From: Carposina sasakii
Lineage: Eukaryota > Arthropoda > Insecta > Lepidoptera > Carposinidae
Reading direction: 5' to 3'
NCBI GenBank assembly: GCA_014607495.2
Contig: CP053160.1
Coordinates: 248,001 to 312,000, forward strand
Length of the DNA stretch: 64,000 nucleotides
Both the position numbers and the translations under genes were made by a program. Positions 23,301-36,300 of this stretch are shown in pieces (the stretch's first letter is position 1; every line of letters begins with the position of its first letter). Under the pieces are notes generated by a model. That model did no database searches. It was not told the DNA's origin and saw only the letters and a program-made list of their open reading frames with translations.

Positions 23301-26300
23301 TTACACTTTCTACAGGAATGCGCAATACTTCACATAAGTGACGCATAAAACAATAATCTCTCTTCCTCTAATTGTAACACTGGTCGTCTAATTGTAACAT
23401 CTGTCCGCGCTATGGTAAACTTAGCTGTAAAAATCTCCTTCACGATCCTGCAATTAAGGCTAACCCATTTTGGGAACACCAGCAGTAATGTCCCATTCCT
23501 ACATCTACAGACTCAGATCTGGCGCAAGCTCCCCGGGCAGTCGGCCGGGGTGACTCCCCGCAGGCCCCGCTCGGCGCGGCCCCCGCGGGTCCCGGCCGGG
23601 CCCAGCGGGAGGCGGGGACATTCTGCGCATGCGCTCAAAGACTGCCTGCTGATCTACGGAGGTTACAAGGATTTGCGGGGATCGACTAATGAACTGTGGG
23701 CTTTTCACTATGGTAAGTTGTGAAGGTAACTTGATTTGACCGTTGGTGATGATGTGGAAATCCACGCTCTGGCTTGAGAAATCTACATGAAAACGAAGAA
23801 GTGCACGAACTAAGCTGCAACTTAGACTGAACACGACACTGAAAACATGAGTTATGAAAACTGAGTTACTCTCCAAGAGCAAACTCAATCGGGAATCATG
23901 GCTGCGATCTAGTACGCATTTGACGGCCGCTTGGTCTAGTAGGTAGTGACCCTGCCTGCGACGCCATAGGTCCTGGGTTCGAATCCCGGTAGGTGCAAAC
24001 ATTGATATGATGAATATTGATGTTTGTTTCCTAGTCATGGATGTTTCTATACTTATCTATGTATTTATATACCGTTGCTTAGTACCCACGACACAAGACC
24101 TTAGGGATCTTAATGTGGGACTAGGTTAATGTGTTGTGTAGTGTGTGAATATTTATTTATATAAGATCTATAAACGAATATCAACCATACTAGTCACTCT
24201 CACTAAGAGGCTCAGGCACAACTTAAGCTCTGTGCTTCTCTCCCTAGAGTCGTAAGACTAAGACAATGTAACTCCTCTAGACTTCTCCAGTTTCCCCTTC
24301 TCGGCAGAGTCGGAGTCGTGGCAGGCGGTGCGCGGCGCGGCGGGCCCGGCACGACACCGGCACGCGGCGGCGCTGGCCGGCACGCGGCTGTACGTGCACG
24401 GCGGTCTGTGCGACCTGCGCGTCTGCGCCGAGCTGTGGCACTACGACACCCGTGAGTGGTCGACCGTGGCTAGTTATAAAACCCACATTTTTTAATCTGA
24501 TTCTTCGTCCGCAATGTAGCATATGTTTCTTCGTACTTCTATGATTGGCAACTGACGATGGCCATTATCTATAGCCGGTTACTAATATTTATCGCGACTT
24601 CGTCGGCGTGGACGCAGATAGGTATTCTTCTGCGTAGGTATTCCCACCTACCTTATGTAGGTATGCAAAATTTCAAGTAATTCATCGTATGAGTGAATAA
24701 ACCGTGAAGGGGTAACTACTATCTTACTCTCGCAATTATATCATTTGTTGGGATAGTTGAAATCTTCAAAGTCCTGAAAATTTTATTTGATCGTAGACGG
24801 TATGCCAAACGCGGCTGTACGATCTCTTTTATGATTCTGCAGGAGGGCAATCTCGCAAAATGACAACGTTTATAACCTTTCAACGGAACGTTTTTGGTTA
24901 TAGTTTAGTTTTGGTTGAGCTTTGGTTTGGCTGTTCATTTATTTCACAGCGTTTAATACATAGGTACCTATTTAAAGCCTATTTTTGGCTTTAACGTAGT
25001 TTACATACGAAATTTGCATAACATAACGTTTTTGCTTGTTGTTTTGGTATATACGTAAAAGCAATAGCAAAGCCGAAGCCGCGCAATGGCGATAATCAGA
25101 GGGAGATTGCCCTCCAGCTCTGGTTACTCCATTTTGGGAACAGAGCAGTATGTATACGTATATATGTATGCAGACGCTATAACCAGCACCCTCGCCCCTA
25201 GTGTCTCGCTCGTGGACGCAGTCCCGCGCGGCGGGCCCGGGCGCACGCAGCGGACACGCGGGTGCACGCGCGGGCGGACACTTCTACATCTTCGGCGGGG
25301 AGGCGGCCGGCGGCGCCACCAATGAGATGTGGAGATTCCACTTCGGTAAGCCTCTAAAACCGCTGCTTATCTGTATCTTGCTTATTCGTCATTTGACAGC
25401 GTCACTTCCTAGTTATGATGACGCGATTCGATAACAATGGTGAGGTGCTAGCAATCGCGTAAAGTGCTACCTCTCCAACTGATCACCTAAGACCCGTTCC
25501 GTCTTCCACAGCCACAGAAACCTGGGAGAAGATAGTGCAATCCATAAAGTGGCCTTCACCTCGAGTCGACTGCTGCGCCATCCTGGCGGCGCCGCGTCGT
25601 GTGACGTCACGCGAGCCCCCTCCCCCCGCCGCACACGACACCCCGCCCGGCCGGCCCGCGCCCCCTAACAGTCTTCTCAAAGAAATATCCAAACTCTCCA
25701 CATTCCACATCCGTCGGGCTGCCCGATGCTCCTACACCGCCCTAGGAGAAAAGGACTCCAGCGAAAGCCTTCACAGAACTGAACCCTCCATATCCAAGTC
25801 ACATTCGGCGTATATCATTGACAAGCGGCAGAATGGCAACTCGAGTCCGCGGGAAGGAGACGTTCCTGACGGTCGCTCGGACATGTCGCGGGAACCTATC
25901 TCCGTTCCAGACTTCGCAGACATGATCCTGCCGACTCCGGTCCTCTCTCCCGTCGAGGCTACCAAACTGGTGTACCTGGACTCGGAGGAGGAGGAGGACA
26001 TGCGACGGGAGATCGAGAGTATGAAGCGGAAGGATCCGCAGCCGCCTAAAGCAGTTGTCGCGCTTCCAAAGTCGGCGTCGGTGAGGTTCACGCGAGACCG
26101 CGTCACCATGACAACCGAGGATGAGGAAGCAGAGCTGTCCACGTCCGACTACGCCAGTGCCGAGAAAGTGAACCGGTTATCGGGGACCTCGTCGTTAGGG
26201 TTCAGTAACCCTCACTACCTCGGCCCCGACGTGAGGAAGCTAGGAATCGCCCTCACTCCGGACTCAGGCTGCGGCCCGGGAGACATTGAGCTTCAGGATT

Positions 26301-26437
26301 TAGGAGCGAAGCGAGCAAATAGTGTGAGGAAGAATGAGGATACCCAGCTTCATCTCCTTATAGTTGGAGGCAAGGAACCCCCTCATTTAGCGTTACTGCA
26401 GAGTCCACTGTCGATGTGGACGTACCGGTTGTTGTAG
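20345..26437 (+). CDS. Kelch-repeat (beta-propeller) protein, 6 exons, 575 residues
   Basis: Exons 20345-20506 (ATG at 20350), 22414-22568, 23511-23712, 24308-24451, 25202-25345 and 25512-26437 join at GT-AG sites with consistent phase and give 575 codons plus stop. Kelch repeats are visible as YVYVLGGR, IYVFGGE, LLIYGGY, LYVHGGL and FYIFGGE, each followed by a W/F-containing strand (DFWRY, PLWIYD, ELWAFHY, ELWHYD, EMWRFHF). Such propellers bind proteins; no BTB or other partner domain is visible. The last exon encodes about 250 low-complexity, Ser/Pro- and acid-rich residues (SEEEEDMRREIE), then LLIVGGKE and MWTYRLL. Exons are GC-rich with many CpG. The specific subfamily was not recognised. 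The true start could lie further upstream, because exon 1 would accept a phase-1 upstream coding exon. Confidence 0.85.
20507..22413 (+). other. Kelch intron after the first coding exon
   Basis: Spliced between TCTTG|GTGAGT and TTCCAG. An AT microsatellite lies at about 21397-21422. Frames at 21611-21934 have no domain and no splice support. No repeat family was identified with confidence. Confidence 0.5.
22728..22990 (-). repeat. Dispersed repeat family 1, copy 2
   Basis: Inverse of the copy at 3488-3665, extended by GTACAGTATGCCCGGGAAGA and CCAGAGCAGCATA, which are shared with the copy at 33238-33502. Bordered by ATAC/ATAT repeats. Confidence 0.7.
23922..24165 (+). mobile_element. tRNA-derived SINE, family A, copy 1
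   Basis: The head carries an A-box-like TGGTCTAGTAGGTAGTGACC and a B box GGGTTCGAATCCC, followed by a shared body (ATATACCGTTGCTTAGTACC, CACGACACAAGACCTTAGGG). It lies in the kelch intron between 23712 and 24308. The copy at 60579-60822 is alike over about 230 bp. Confidence 0.8.
24838..25116. mobile_element. Possible TIR element in kelch intron
   Basis: CAGGAGGGCAATCTC on the left is inverted as GAGATTGCCCTCCAG on the right. The right half also contains AATAGCAAAGCCGAAG, shared with the palindrome at 61578-61748. Arms are short, so the call is tentative. Confidence 0.35.
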
Positions 26438-27103
26438 GTACCTAAGTTGGACCAGTATTTCTACGTCCAACTTTATATGTGACGTCCTGGATATAGTAGC
26501 AATGGCTACGACTTTCGATTCGATTAGTCTTAGACGATTCCTTGGATAGAATCAGACTACGTATGCTAGGCAAGAATGTTTCAGTACAGGTTGAATAGAT
26601 TGCCGTCCTAAATGATATTGCTCTTGTCATACGAAACGTCCAAAATATTCTCATCTGGAATGTTCTGAATGTATAAGATGAAAATTTAATTTTGTTAGTT
26701 ATATTTTAGCACATTTTTGTTACTGAAACTATTGGAAGAACACACTTCCGAATAAGAAAATGTTTTTATGGAACATTACCACGTAGGTACTATCGATACA
26801 TGACAGTTATTTTGATTATGAACAGCTGGTATCGATACGTTAATAGACCGAACACGACGTGGAGTAAATAAGACTTGTTAATTAGGTTCATCTGTCGCGT
26901 GCTTGTCCACATAGTGCCAATATACGAGTATCGCTCCTCGATAAGACGCAATCGATTATTATGAAATGTTCAAGTTATTCTCGATAACAACATACATACA
27001 TTGTTGGTCGTGCTTCAGATATAAAGCCTTCCGTTGACGTCCCCACCTTGAGGGTAGATTTTATACATTAGAAATGCAATTATTAACAAATTGCAGTCTT
27101 GTC

Positions 27104-28010
27104 TAGTTTGATAAGTCCTTTTAAAAACTATTTGTAAAACCATTTTTCTGGTAAATGGCGTTAACACTGGCAGGCACAATCTTTCAAATGAAGACTGTCA
27201 AAAATTCAGCAAAAAAAACAAGTTTTTGTCAGTATAACCATTGTTTAACTGTGATCACTCGTAAATATTCAACAACTATGGAAAAAACTGAATTTCGTGC
27301 CGTTATAAAACATTTTTTTATGAAGGGTTGCAGTGCTGCCACAATAAAAACTGAACTTGATTCTGTTTATGGCACTAACGCACCAACGTTGCAGACTGTT
27401 TATAACTGGATAAATGATTTTAAACGTGGTCGGTCAAGCACATCTGATGCTCCACGCTCTGGTCGCCCAATCGAAGTCACTACTGAGGATGTTGTTGAAG
27501 AAGTCCATAATATTGTACTCGACGACCGCCGAGTGAAGGTGCGTGAAATAGCTGAGAACACAGGCATCTCCACTGAGCGAGTACATAAAATCCTGCATGA
27601 AGATTTGGGTATGACAAAGCTGTCTGCACGATGGGTGCCACGTTTGTTGACAATCGAACAAAAACACGAAAGAAAGCGAATTTCAAAACTGTGTTTGGAT
27701 ATGATGAAGCGTAATCCTCGGAATTTTTTGAGTCGATTTGTCACTGTGGACGTAACTTGCGATTATTACCTATTCCCAAATCTGAAAAGATGGCTTGGAG
27801 GGCAAAAATTTTTGACAAATGAGGACTGCATCGCTGTTGCAAACGCCTATTTTGAAGACCTCGACAAAACGTATTTTTTGGGGGGGATAAAAAAATTGGA
27901 AACTCGCTGGAACAAGTGTTTGGCCCTCAAAGGAGACTATGTTGAGAAATAAATGTAAATTGTTTAAAAAAAATAAAAAAAAATAACTTTTTAAAAGGAC
28001 TTATCAAACA
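27104..28010 (+). mobile_element. mariner (irritans-like) element with internal deletion
   Basis: TTTGATAAGTCCTTTTAAAA at the left end (27107 on) is inverted at the right end near 27982-28010. The GATAAGTCC core resembles TIRs of irritans-group mariners. It encloses the transposase-derived frame at 27278-27952. Located about 670 bp downstream of the kelch stop codon. The outer few bases of the two ends differ, so exact limits are uncertain. Confidence 0.8.
27278..27952 (+). pseudogene. mariner transposase-derived ORF lacking the catalytic core
   Basis: Starting at the usual MEKTEFRAVI, the frame runs 224 codons without a stop. It includes the N-terminal helix-turn-helix region (YNWINDFKRGRSS, RSGRPIEVT), the second helix-turn-helix region (VREIAENTGISTERVHKIL) and then FVTVD, the first catalytic aspartate. 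The next residues are VTCDYYLFPNLKRW, which normally lie well downstream. So the segment with the second and third aspartates of the DD34D triad is missing, about 120 residues, and the reading frame is kept. The end ALKGDYVEK is the normal C-terminus. Catalysis is impossible, but DNA binding could persist. Confidence 0.85.
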
Positions 28011-30374
28011 GCCCTCGTAAGTACCTACGTATGTAGATGATTTTTGATGTTATTTATTAAGTTTTTTTTACTGTTGTTTATTTTGACGTCATTTTATTTT
28101 TTACATTTTACATATCGTAGATTTTGGTGCCAAATGATTGGTGTCTTACTTTTTTATCACGTTTATTGACTAGGTTGGTACTTAAGTATACATACCGTGA
28201 CTTTTACATAGCTCACTTCTAGCAAACCTTGTTATCGTTATCGGATGGTACAACACTATAATTTAGTTACTTATTATAACCATCTACTGTAACTACATTT
28301 AGTTACCTACCAAAGCAAATTTAAATCCTTTCCCTCTTATGTTTTTGTGATATTTTATATTATGTTTACGCAATTTTATGAATTTTGTATATGTAATTTT
28401 ACTGTTTATTTTTTTATACTTAATTTTTTTTCTAATGAACTTTATAATGAAAAATACAATAGGTAGACTTTTACTTTACACAGTTATTTATGTTACAATT
28501 GAGATAATTAGTTAAACTTTTTTTGTTATATTATAACATCATGTAAGGATTGTAAATGACGGTGAGAATTTTTACGTAACTTACGACAGATGATTTTTTT
28601 TTTTTCTTATAAACAATTAGAGTGAGAGGCAAGATTAGATTAACACCGGCATTTGCAACCCCTTCCTTAGTTGACCGTGTATTATTATTGACTTAACTCT
28701 GAAACTAGACCTCCATAATACAATCCAGCATAATGTTCCAGATGTTATAAATAAATGTAGTTATGTCTAACTGAATTACTATTATTTACACCCTGATGCC
28801 CTGTTAAGACTAAATGCTGGTGCACAGTAATTTCACGAAAAACTCTTTGTGAATTTGTACTGTCAAGTAGGGGTTTCAAGTGGGAGTTGTTCATTGTTCA
28901 CTTTGCACCTCCATCTGAAATATCTAATGATTAATTACCACTCGGTGTCACGCACTTCGCAATGTGTAATGAAAGCCTTAAATCATTTAAGAGTACATAC
29001 CTTAAATATCACAAAAATACGCATGAGCTGAAATACCAAGGCATAAAAGAAAACGAAAAATCATACAAGTATGTAATTGTTTTATTTACGGTCTTTTAAT
29101 TACATCTAAACATATTTTCTTTTATACCTACGACATAAAGTAATTCAATTGATAAAAATTCCGTTTACCTAGTCAATTTAAAAAAAATCGATTTACAGCC
29201 AATTTCTATAACTGATCTTGACAAATTTTTTGTATATCTCAGATTTAATCTTTAATTGTTTTCATACAAAATTTCAAATTAAGAATTTAAAAAAATCCGC
29301 GATTTATTTTTGATCTCTCGTACTGAATTTTCCATTACTCAGATAGGCTTATTTGAAGGATACAGTTTCTATCTTGATCAAATTTTAGATAAAGACTGCA
29401 TCAAATCTATTCATCAATTAGAACTATCCGCCTATTGAAAAATCTACTGTTAGATAAATATCTAGTGTACATCACAGTAAACAGGGTTTGTAGAGGACAC
29501 TTCTGTAAGCTTACGGCTAATCTACACGATGACAGAGATCGAGCGTCGAACTTAACATACTGTGTCTTTACTGTATAGATGTGATGTCTACATCTATACA
29601 GTAAAGACACGAAAAGTAAATTCATATCAATAATATAATAACTATGTAACTTACATATTATTTTCTTGTCATTAAAACATTATACTTTGCGTGTAGTTTA
29701 GTTTATGAGTGTACATAAAGTGTCTAAGCTCTAGCTAGAGACACAAAGACACACCTAACACGATGAGAAAATAGGCTGACATCTTAGCATTACTTAGCGA
29801 CGAAACTATATAACCAAATCATGTTTTACATACAGCAGACTTACACGTATTTTACAAACAAAATAATTTCATAGACAAGTATTTCCTCGCTTGGGTAAAT
29901 GGACAAACCAAGTAATTTGTATATTCTGATTACTATTTACTTACCTTCAAGCCTTGATTTACTAATGTATCACGACGTATTCGCAATGCTGCGACTATTT
30001 TTACTGTAATACTCTATACTATGTTTGGTTGCGACTAAAAAGGACAAGTTTAGTTCTTCTAGATTTATTATTAGGCGACCTAAATCATCCATCAATTAGA
30101 TTCACTTTGGCAGCCATTAAGCCTTAAAACACTAACTTGAATTTGCATTGAATTTGTGTAATGGGTTTTCTGGAAGAAAGCTCTGAAAGAGATAAGCTTG
30201 GCTTTGTACATTCTCTGTATACCAATACTGAGTCAGTATATTGTCCAATGTTTGTGTACAATACAATCGTTCCATCGCTAAACAAACTACCTCATCAGCC
30301 CTAACTAAAACAATCGAGTAGACATACAAGCGGCGTGGCGGATCCCCTCAGCACTCAGCCCTCAGCACTCAGCC
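28011..30374. other. Convergent intergenic region between kelch and dsRBD genes
   Basis: AT-rich, no supported coding region. It probably includes the kelch 3' UTR (which may run through the mariner) and the 3' UTR of the minus-strand gene. A perfect hairpin lies at 29562-29610. Confidence 0.5.
29562..29610. other. Perfect 21-bp inverted repeat with 7-base loop
   Basis: The arms 29562-29582 and 29590-29610 are exact reverse complements (arm begins GTGTCTTTACTG) around the loop GATGTCT. RNA from either strand would fold into a tight hairpin. No flanking transposon signature was seen. Confidence 0.8.
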
Positions 30375-33300
30375 TCACTGGTGCACCGGTGTGTTGCTGG
30401 AGGGTTTCTCATCGAACTGCACCTTGAACAGCGCCTCGCACGCCGCCTTGGCCGCCTGGCGACGAGCTTCCTTCTTGTTACTCGCTGGAAACAGGTATGC
30501 TGCTGTATTGTCTGCTACACTAAACATGGTATGCTGTGTGATCTCCTTTATGATGCAGTTCTGGCTACCCATTATGGAAACACAGCTGTGTGTATACAGG
30601 ATGTTTTTTCGTTGCCACCCTTAACGAAGGGTACGCACTCTATACCACAAATAGAGTAAGTTTATGCCAAAAAAATGCTGGGAAACGATGTAATTTTTAT
30701 AAAATTATTAATAAAGAAATGGAAAAAATTCCTCACCCGGGTGGGAATCGAACCCACGACCTCTGCATTCCGTGCCAGCGCTCTTACCACTGAGCCACCG
30801 GGTCAATTACTCGGATGACGAATTTTACCATCTATTTTTGAAATTACATTATTGGAAACGTTATTTTTCATCCCGATAGCTATACATAAGCCAAATCTCG
30901 ACAAATGTATTTTTTTTTTTATTACTTGATCGGACGAAAATTATAGTGTCTAGTGTTCATACTAGTTTTTTCATAGACAGATATTAATAATTTCTCGTTA
31001 AAAAATCTTGCTACACGAATAAATGTGCATTTATGCAGAAAAACGCAGTCTATTCACTCAACTTTGGACCCTAATATTTTGGAAACCAGACACTTCCCAG
31101 GTATGCTTCCATGGAGAAAAATTATCGTGATGATGAGGAGATTCCCTAGTTTTTGGGAACGTTGACGACCAAAAATCATTCTGTATGTATTGTCTTGTAA
31201 AAGATTTATTTACAAACCTTGTACACTAAATTATAATAAAGCAGCAACATGACTTCGTCCGCGTAATGGGGTATTTTATCAACATTGTAACCGTGCGAAG
31301 CCAGGGCGAGTCGCTAGTTATACGTATAAAACCCTCCTCTTAAATTATTCTATTTATAGAAAAAAAAACGTTCAAAAGCACTGAGAAGAACATAGTAACA
31401 GCTAGTCAGAAAATAGAGCGTCGAAATACCTTTCCCAATATAAGTGGTATTCTCAACATCTACTCCATATGTGAAACTCATGTTCTGAGGACTGTCACCT
31501 TGAACGGCAAGCTCCCTGAAACAGAAGAGCGTGTTAGTTTTAATTGTTGACCTATGTTTAGGGATTTAGGCGGAATGCGTTGCGCGCGGAATTTATCGTA
31601 GGGTTTAAGTTCACAGTACACTATAGTCCACTTTTAGGGTAAGGGCACTCTGATTGGGTAGGTCAGTTTGTCACACACAAAATTCACTTGTCGGGCGAGA
31701 GGTCGGTACCGCGGTGGTTGGGCAACTGGCAGATACAGGGCGTGGGGGTGGGGAAACACACGTGGCCAGCGTCCGCATCGAGGAAAAAAGACAGGACGAT
31801 TAAAGAGGGAGAAACAGAATTATAGTTTTAACAACCTATAAGAATGATACCAGGTAAATAGACTTCTGGCTACCACATTTTAGTACCACCTCATGTATGC
31901 GGCTACCATAATAGGCGATTGAGGGTTTCTGGGAGGTGACAGCTAGTTGTATTGAAAATATAGTCTGAAAACCACACTCCGGTCCCCAACCCGCTTACCC
32001 AGCGTGGTGACTGTGGGTAAAAACCCAATGGCAGTACTTTGTGGCGTACCCTCAGGGAGGCCCTGTCTCACCTTGCCCGACAGCAGCAGCACCCCAGAAT
32101 ATATACATCCATGATGGGTCAAACAATAAATAGTCCTACGTCTAGCTGATGTGATGTGATGAGTGGGACTCACTTGCACTGCAGCTTATCAGTCCTATGT
32201 CTAGCCGATGTGATGTGATGTGACGGGACTTACTTGTACTCCACCTTGTTCTTCATGTAGGCCAGCAGCATGCAGGGGTGCAGCTGCGGCGCGTTGGAGG
32301 GCAACACGCGAGGGGCCTTGCGGGCGGCGGGGGGCAAGGGGGGCAAGGGGGCTGCAGGGGACGACTCCGTACCCGATTCCGAACCGGACTGCGCCGCCTG
32401 GGGGGGGGGATTCTTTTAGGATATGTCTACTGAATAACATATAGAGACTGTATACAAATACTCGATGTTTATTTTCGTTTAAATATGTGTAATCTGTTTC
32501 TGTCCGTCCGATGCCGCGCCGACCGCTCGGTGGAAAGTTAAGTTAGGTTAGAACTGTTATAATAACAACGTACGAGTCGAGCGAGCGCAGCGAGCGGGTC
32601 GCTATTACAAGTAACATACCGCTAGAAGGATTTTTTCTTGTTATATTATCCAAAAAGCCTAGCTGTTCTATAACACTCCACCCTGGATATACCTGCAGGC
32701 CGGCGGGGCGCAGCGCGGCGCACGGGATCTTGTGTCCGTCGTACTCCCACTCTGAGAACAGTTTGTGCAGCGCGAACGACGCCAGCTGGATCATCGGCAG
32801 CGCCGGCTCCTCGGGACCGACGCCACCGGCTGGGGAAGCTATGTAGTGATTCATATATAAACTAAACTCATCAAATTTTAAGACATTCTCAGGGTGTTAG
32901 AAAAATTCAACGTATTGCTAAAATGTCAGAACAAATTAATAAATTCTAGTCTCAGTTTTTGACACTGTTTCAGCAGGCTTTTAATGTATGAAAACGTACC
33001 TTGGTCTTGTTCTGATGTGGAGCTTAACTAGAGAACATCAGTTGCTCTTTGCGTGCATATTAAATAAATAACTAGAGTATTCTTTCAGGCGATATAAGCT
33101 TGGAACTTGTCACGGATTATTTACATCTTTTCCAACAATGCTAAATTATAACTGTGAGAAAAATATTCTTCATGATCTTGCCGTTTTGGCTGCGTTATTT
33201 TGCGAACACAGCCGTGTAGAGGTATATACATATAAGGTCTTTTCATATATACATATAATCACGCCTTTATCCCTTACGGGGTAGGCAGAGCACCAAGGGC

Positions 33301-36300
33301 CGATAGAACCACATGGTGCCACTTCTGACCAATTTTGAGGGTATAGTTGAGATGTACAAGTTCGGTTAGTAGTTACAGGTGGTCAGCCCATCGCCTACAA
33401 AACACCAAGACCCTCTTGTCCCTCTACTGAATTGTACAGTATGCCCGGGAAGAGAAGCAGCTGTAGTATTATATTTTTTTTTTCACTCCCAGAGCAGCAT
33501 ACAAGTAGGTCTTTTCATAATTAGTGATTATCTTTGACACGAAACTAGGTAGGTAAAAAGAAACAACTTTCACTATAGGACCTACTCCGAAATAGTGATA
33601 ATAAAATCAGCTGTTCTATGCAATCTCGAATAATTACTGCACTAAAATGTATGGAACAGCTGACTTTTATTATCACTATTTCGGAGTAGGTCCGATAGTG
33701 AAAGTTGTTTCTCTTTACCTACCTAGTTTCGTGTCAAAAGATAATCACTAATTTTGATAAGACCTTATACATATACTGGGTGTCAAAAGACAACTTTGTT
33801 CTTTTAATACCTTGTATTCTTTGTAACATTACGATCATTTTTTTTTCTATGGAAGCACCCCTGGGAAACCAGGGGTTTCCAAGATAGTTGTTGCAATTAA
33901 TGTTGGCAACATTAACATATTGTAGGGATATTTGTAATTATTTGTGGCAACACTCTCTCTCTCGGTTCCATGTGAAGCGCAATAAACTCTCTCAAGATTT
34001 CTCCTAGTCTTCTCATTTTATCTGCACCAAGAACCATCCAGCGACCTACCAAAAACCTACAGTCCACCCAAACATTGGTCCTTCAAACCTGGAATTAAGA
34101 AAAATTTCAAGGTGCATGCAAAGAAGAGGGATTCTTGGAAGCAAATCCAGCTCCACATAAACCGCAAGTATACGCCATTTTGCATTTTGGGTATTCGGCC
34201 GACGCGGACACGACGAGTACCGGACACACGCTCTCATTGGCTGTGTTCTCGGTGCCATTCGCAGTCGGTTCTCGTATCACCTCTCAGTGTTTCCTGCGCA
34301 ATTTCATTTCGTGTCTTTGTCGCGACGCGGGCAGCCCTCAAGAGAGAACGAGCAAACACCATTTCATATAGCAAATTTAGCGTACAAGAGCATAACGCGA
34401 AAAACAAAGAAAGTAAACGCAAACGCCCCCGTGTGCGAGCGAGGTAGCTGCAAAAATTTGATCGAGCCAACCAGCGGCGCCAATCGACCGAATTCGAAGA
34501 TCCTTTACCGAACGCGGACACGAAGATCGCCGAACGAACCTAACAGGAAGGGCAAGCAAACGCGCCACGCGGCACCGGCACTTGGCAACAGCGTCCATCT
34601 TGTATTCTATAATTCTTATGTTTGTAAAAGTTAAATACATATTGTTAAATACATAGTGGTTGGTGAACTAAGTCGCAATGTCGGAAGCAAAGTCTGCAGA
34701 TGTTAGAAAATTAATTGCGAGCCGTGGCTATGTAAAAGCCACGCTCACACGGTTAACGAAATATGCAAGCTGTGATCTCACTCCATATTCCGTAGAATAT
34801 TTAGTTAATAGAAAAGACAGATTGGTAAATGCCTTCCGGGAATACGAAGAATTATGCAAAGAAATTATATTCCTGGATCCACTAGACCAGGAAGATGTAG
34901 ACATGGTTGAGCAGAATTTTCTTAACATCAGTACTGCACTAGACAAGGCACTTCATTTAGTAAAGAAACCCTCCGACCCTGCACCTAGTCAACCAACTAC
35001 TGCAAAAATAAGTTTACCGGCCATCACAATAAAAATCTTTGATGGTAAGTGTTCAGAATACATACCTTTCATTAGCCTTTTCACGTCTCTTATAAATAAC
35101 GACAAAAATCTAGATAATTTACAAAAGTTATATTATTTACGCTCCTTCTTGAAGGATGAGCCATTCAATTTAATAAAAAATCTGCCAATGACAAATGAAA
35201 GCTACACTTTAGCAATGAAACTATTGAGTGAAAGATATCATAATAAGTATAGAATAACGTCAGATCTCATATGCGGGATTCTAGATTTAAAGCCTTTATA
35301 CAAATCAACTGCTCATAATCTCAGAGAATTTATATCATATGTTAAGCAATCATTAGCGGCAATAGAGTGTCAAGAGCCAAATTCCAAACACTGGGACGCA
35401 ATATTACTTTGTATTTTATCTCGAAAACTAGATTCATACACATCGCGGTCGTACCAGCTGGAGCGAGATGCAAACTCTCCACCTTCTCTAGAGGAGTTCC
35501 TCAAGTTCCTCGAGAAGCGTGCATTGGCAATGGAGAATGCTGAGCAGGGTCAGCCAAGCCAAGGACATCACTCTAAAATAGCAGCCCATGTCACAGCTGG
35601 ACCAGCATGCAGTTATTGTAAGTATAAAGATCATAAGCTATTTATATGCAAAAAATTTCAGTTGTTACCAGCAAAGAAAAGACAGGATTTTGTAAACAAC
35701 AATAAGTTATGTAATACCTGTCTCGGTGCACATTCTGGTAAATGCAGATTTCATTTTAGGTGTACGAAGTGCAAAGGCAAGCATAACACTTTGATACATT
35801 GTGATGCATCTGAGGAGACACCACCTGTTACATTGACAGGCAATACTAATAATAATAATGTGCTTCTCCCCACAGCCAGAGTTAAGGTCATAGGTAAGGA
35901 TGGTACTGAATTTCATATAAAGGCATTAATGGATAGTGGCTCACAATTGTCTTTCATAACCTCAAAGGTTGTGCAATTATTAGGTATGAAACCTAACAAA
36001 AATGACACGAGCATCATTGGCATAACCAATGCAAAAAAGAATATAAAATATTGTATTCCATTAGATATTTACTCATTAAAAACTCCATTTAAAACAAAGG
36101 TAACTTGCCATGTTGTGGAACAAATTACATGTCAACTACCACAGCAGAAGATTAACATTTCAACGGTGAAAATACCTTCCAACATTATGCTGGCCGATGA
36201 ACAATTTAATATACCGAGTGAAATCCACATGTTAATTGGATCTGATGTGTTTTTTCAGACACTGCTGTTGAACCAGGAGCCTATGCGGTTGGACCTAGCA

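Noticed and set aside
23505..24038. 177-codon minus-strand frame
   Set aside because: Antisense to a kelch exon and to a SINE. Its IRTQDLWRR-like stretch is the usual translation of the tRNA-like SINE head.
34112..34640. Several frames in the BEL leader
   Set aside because: They lie between the 5' LTR and the gag-pol start, overlap each other on both strands and show no domain.
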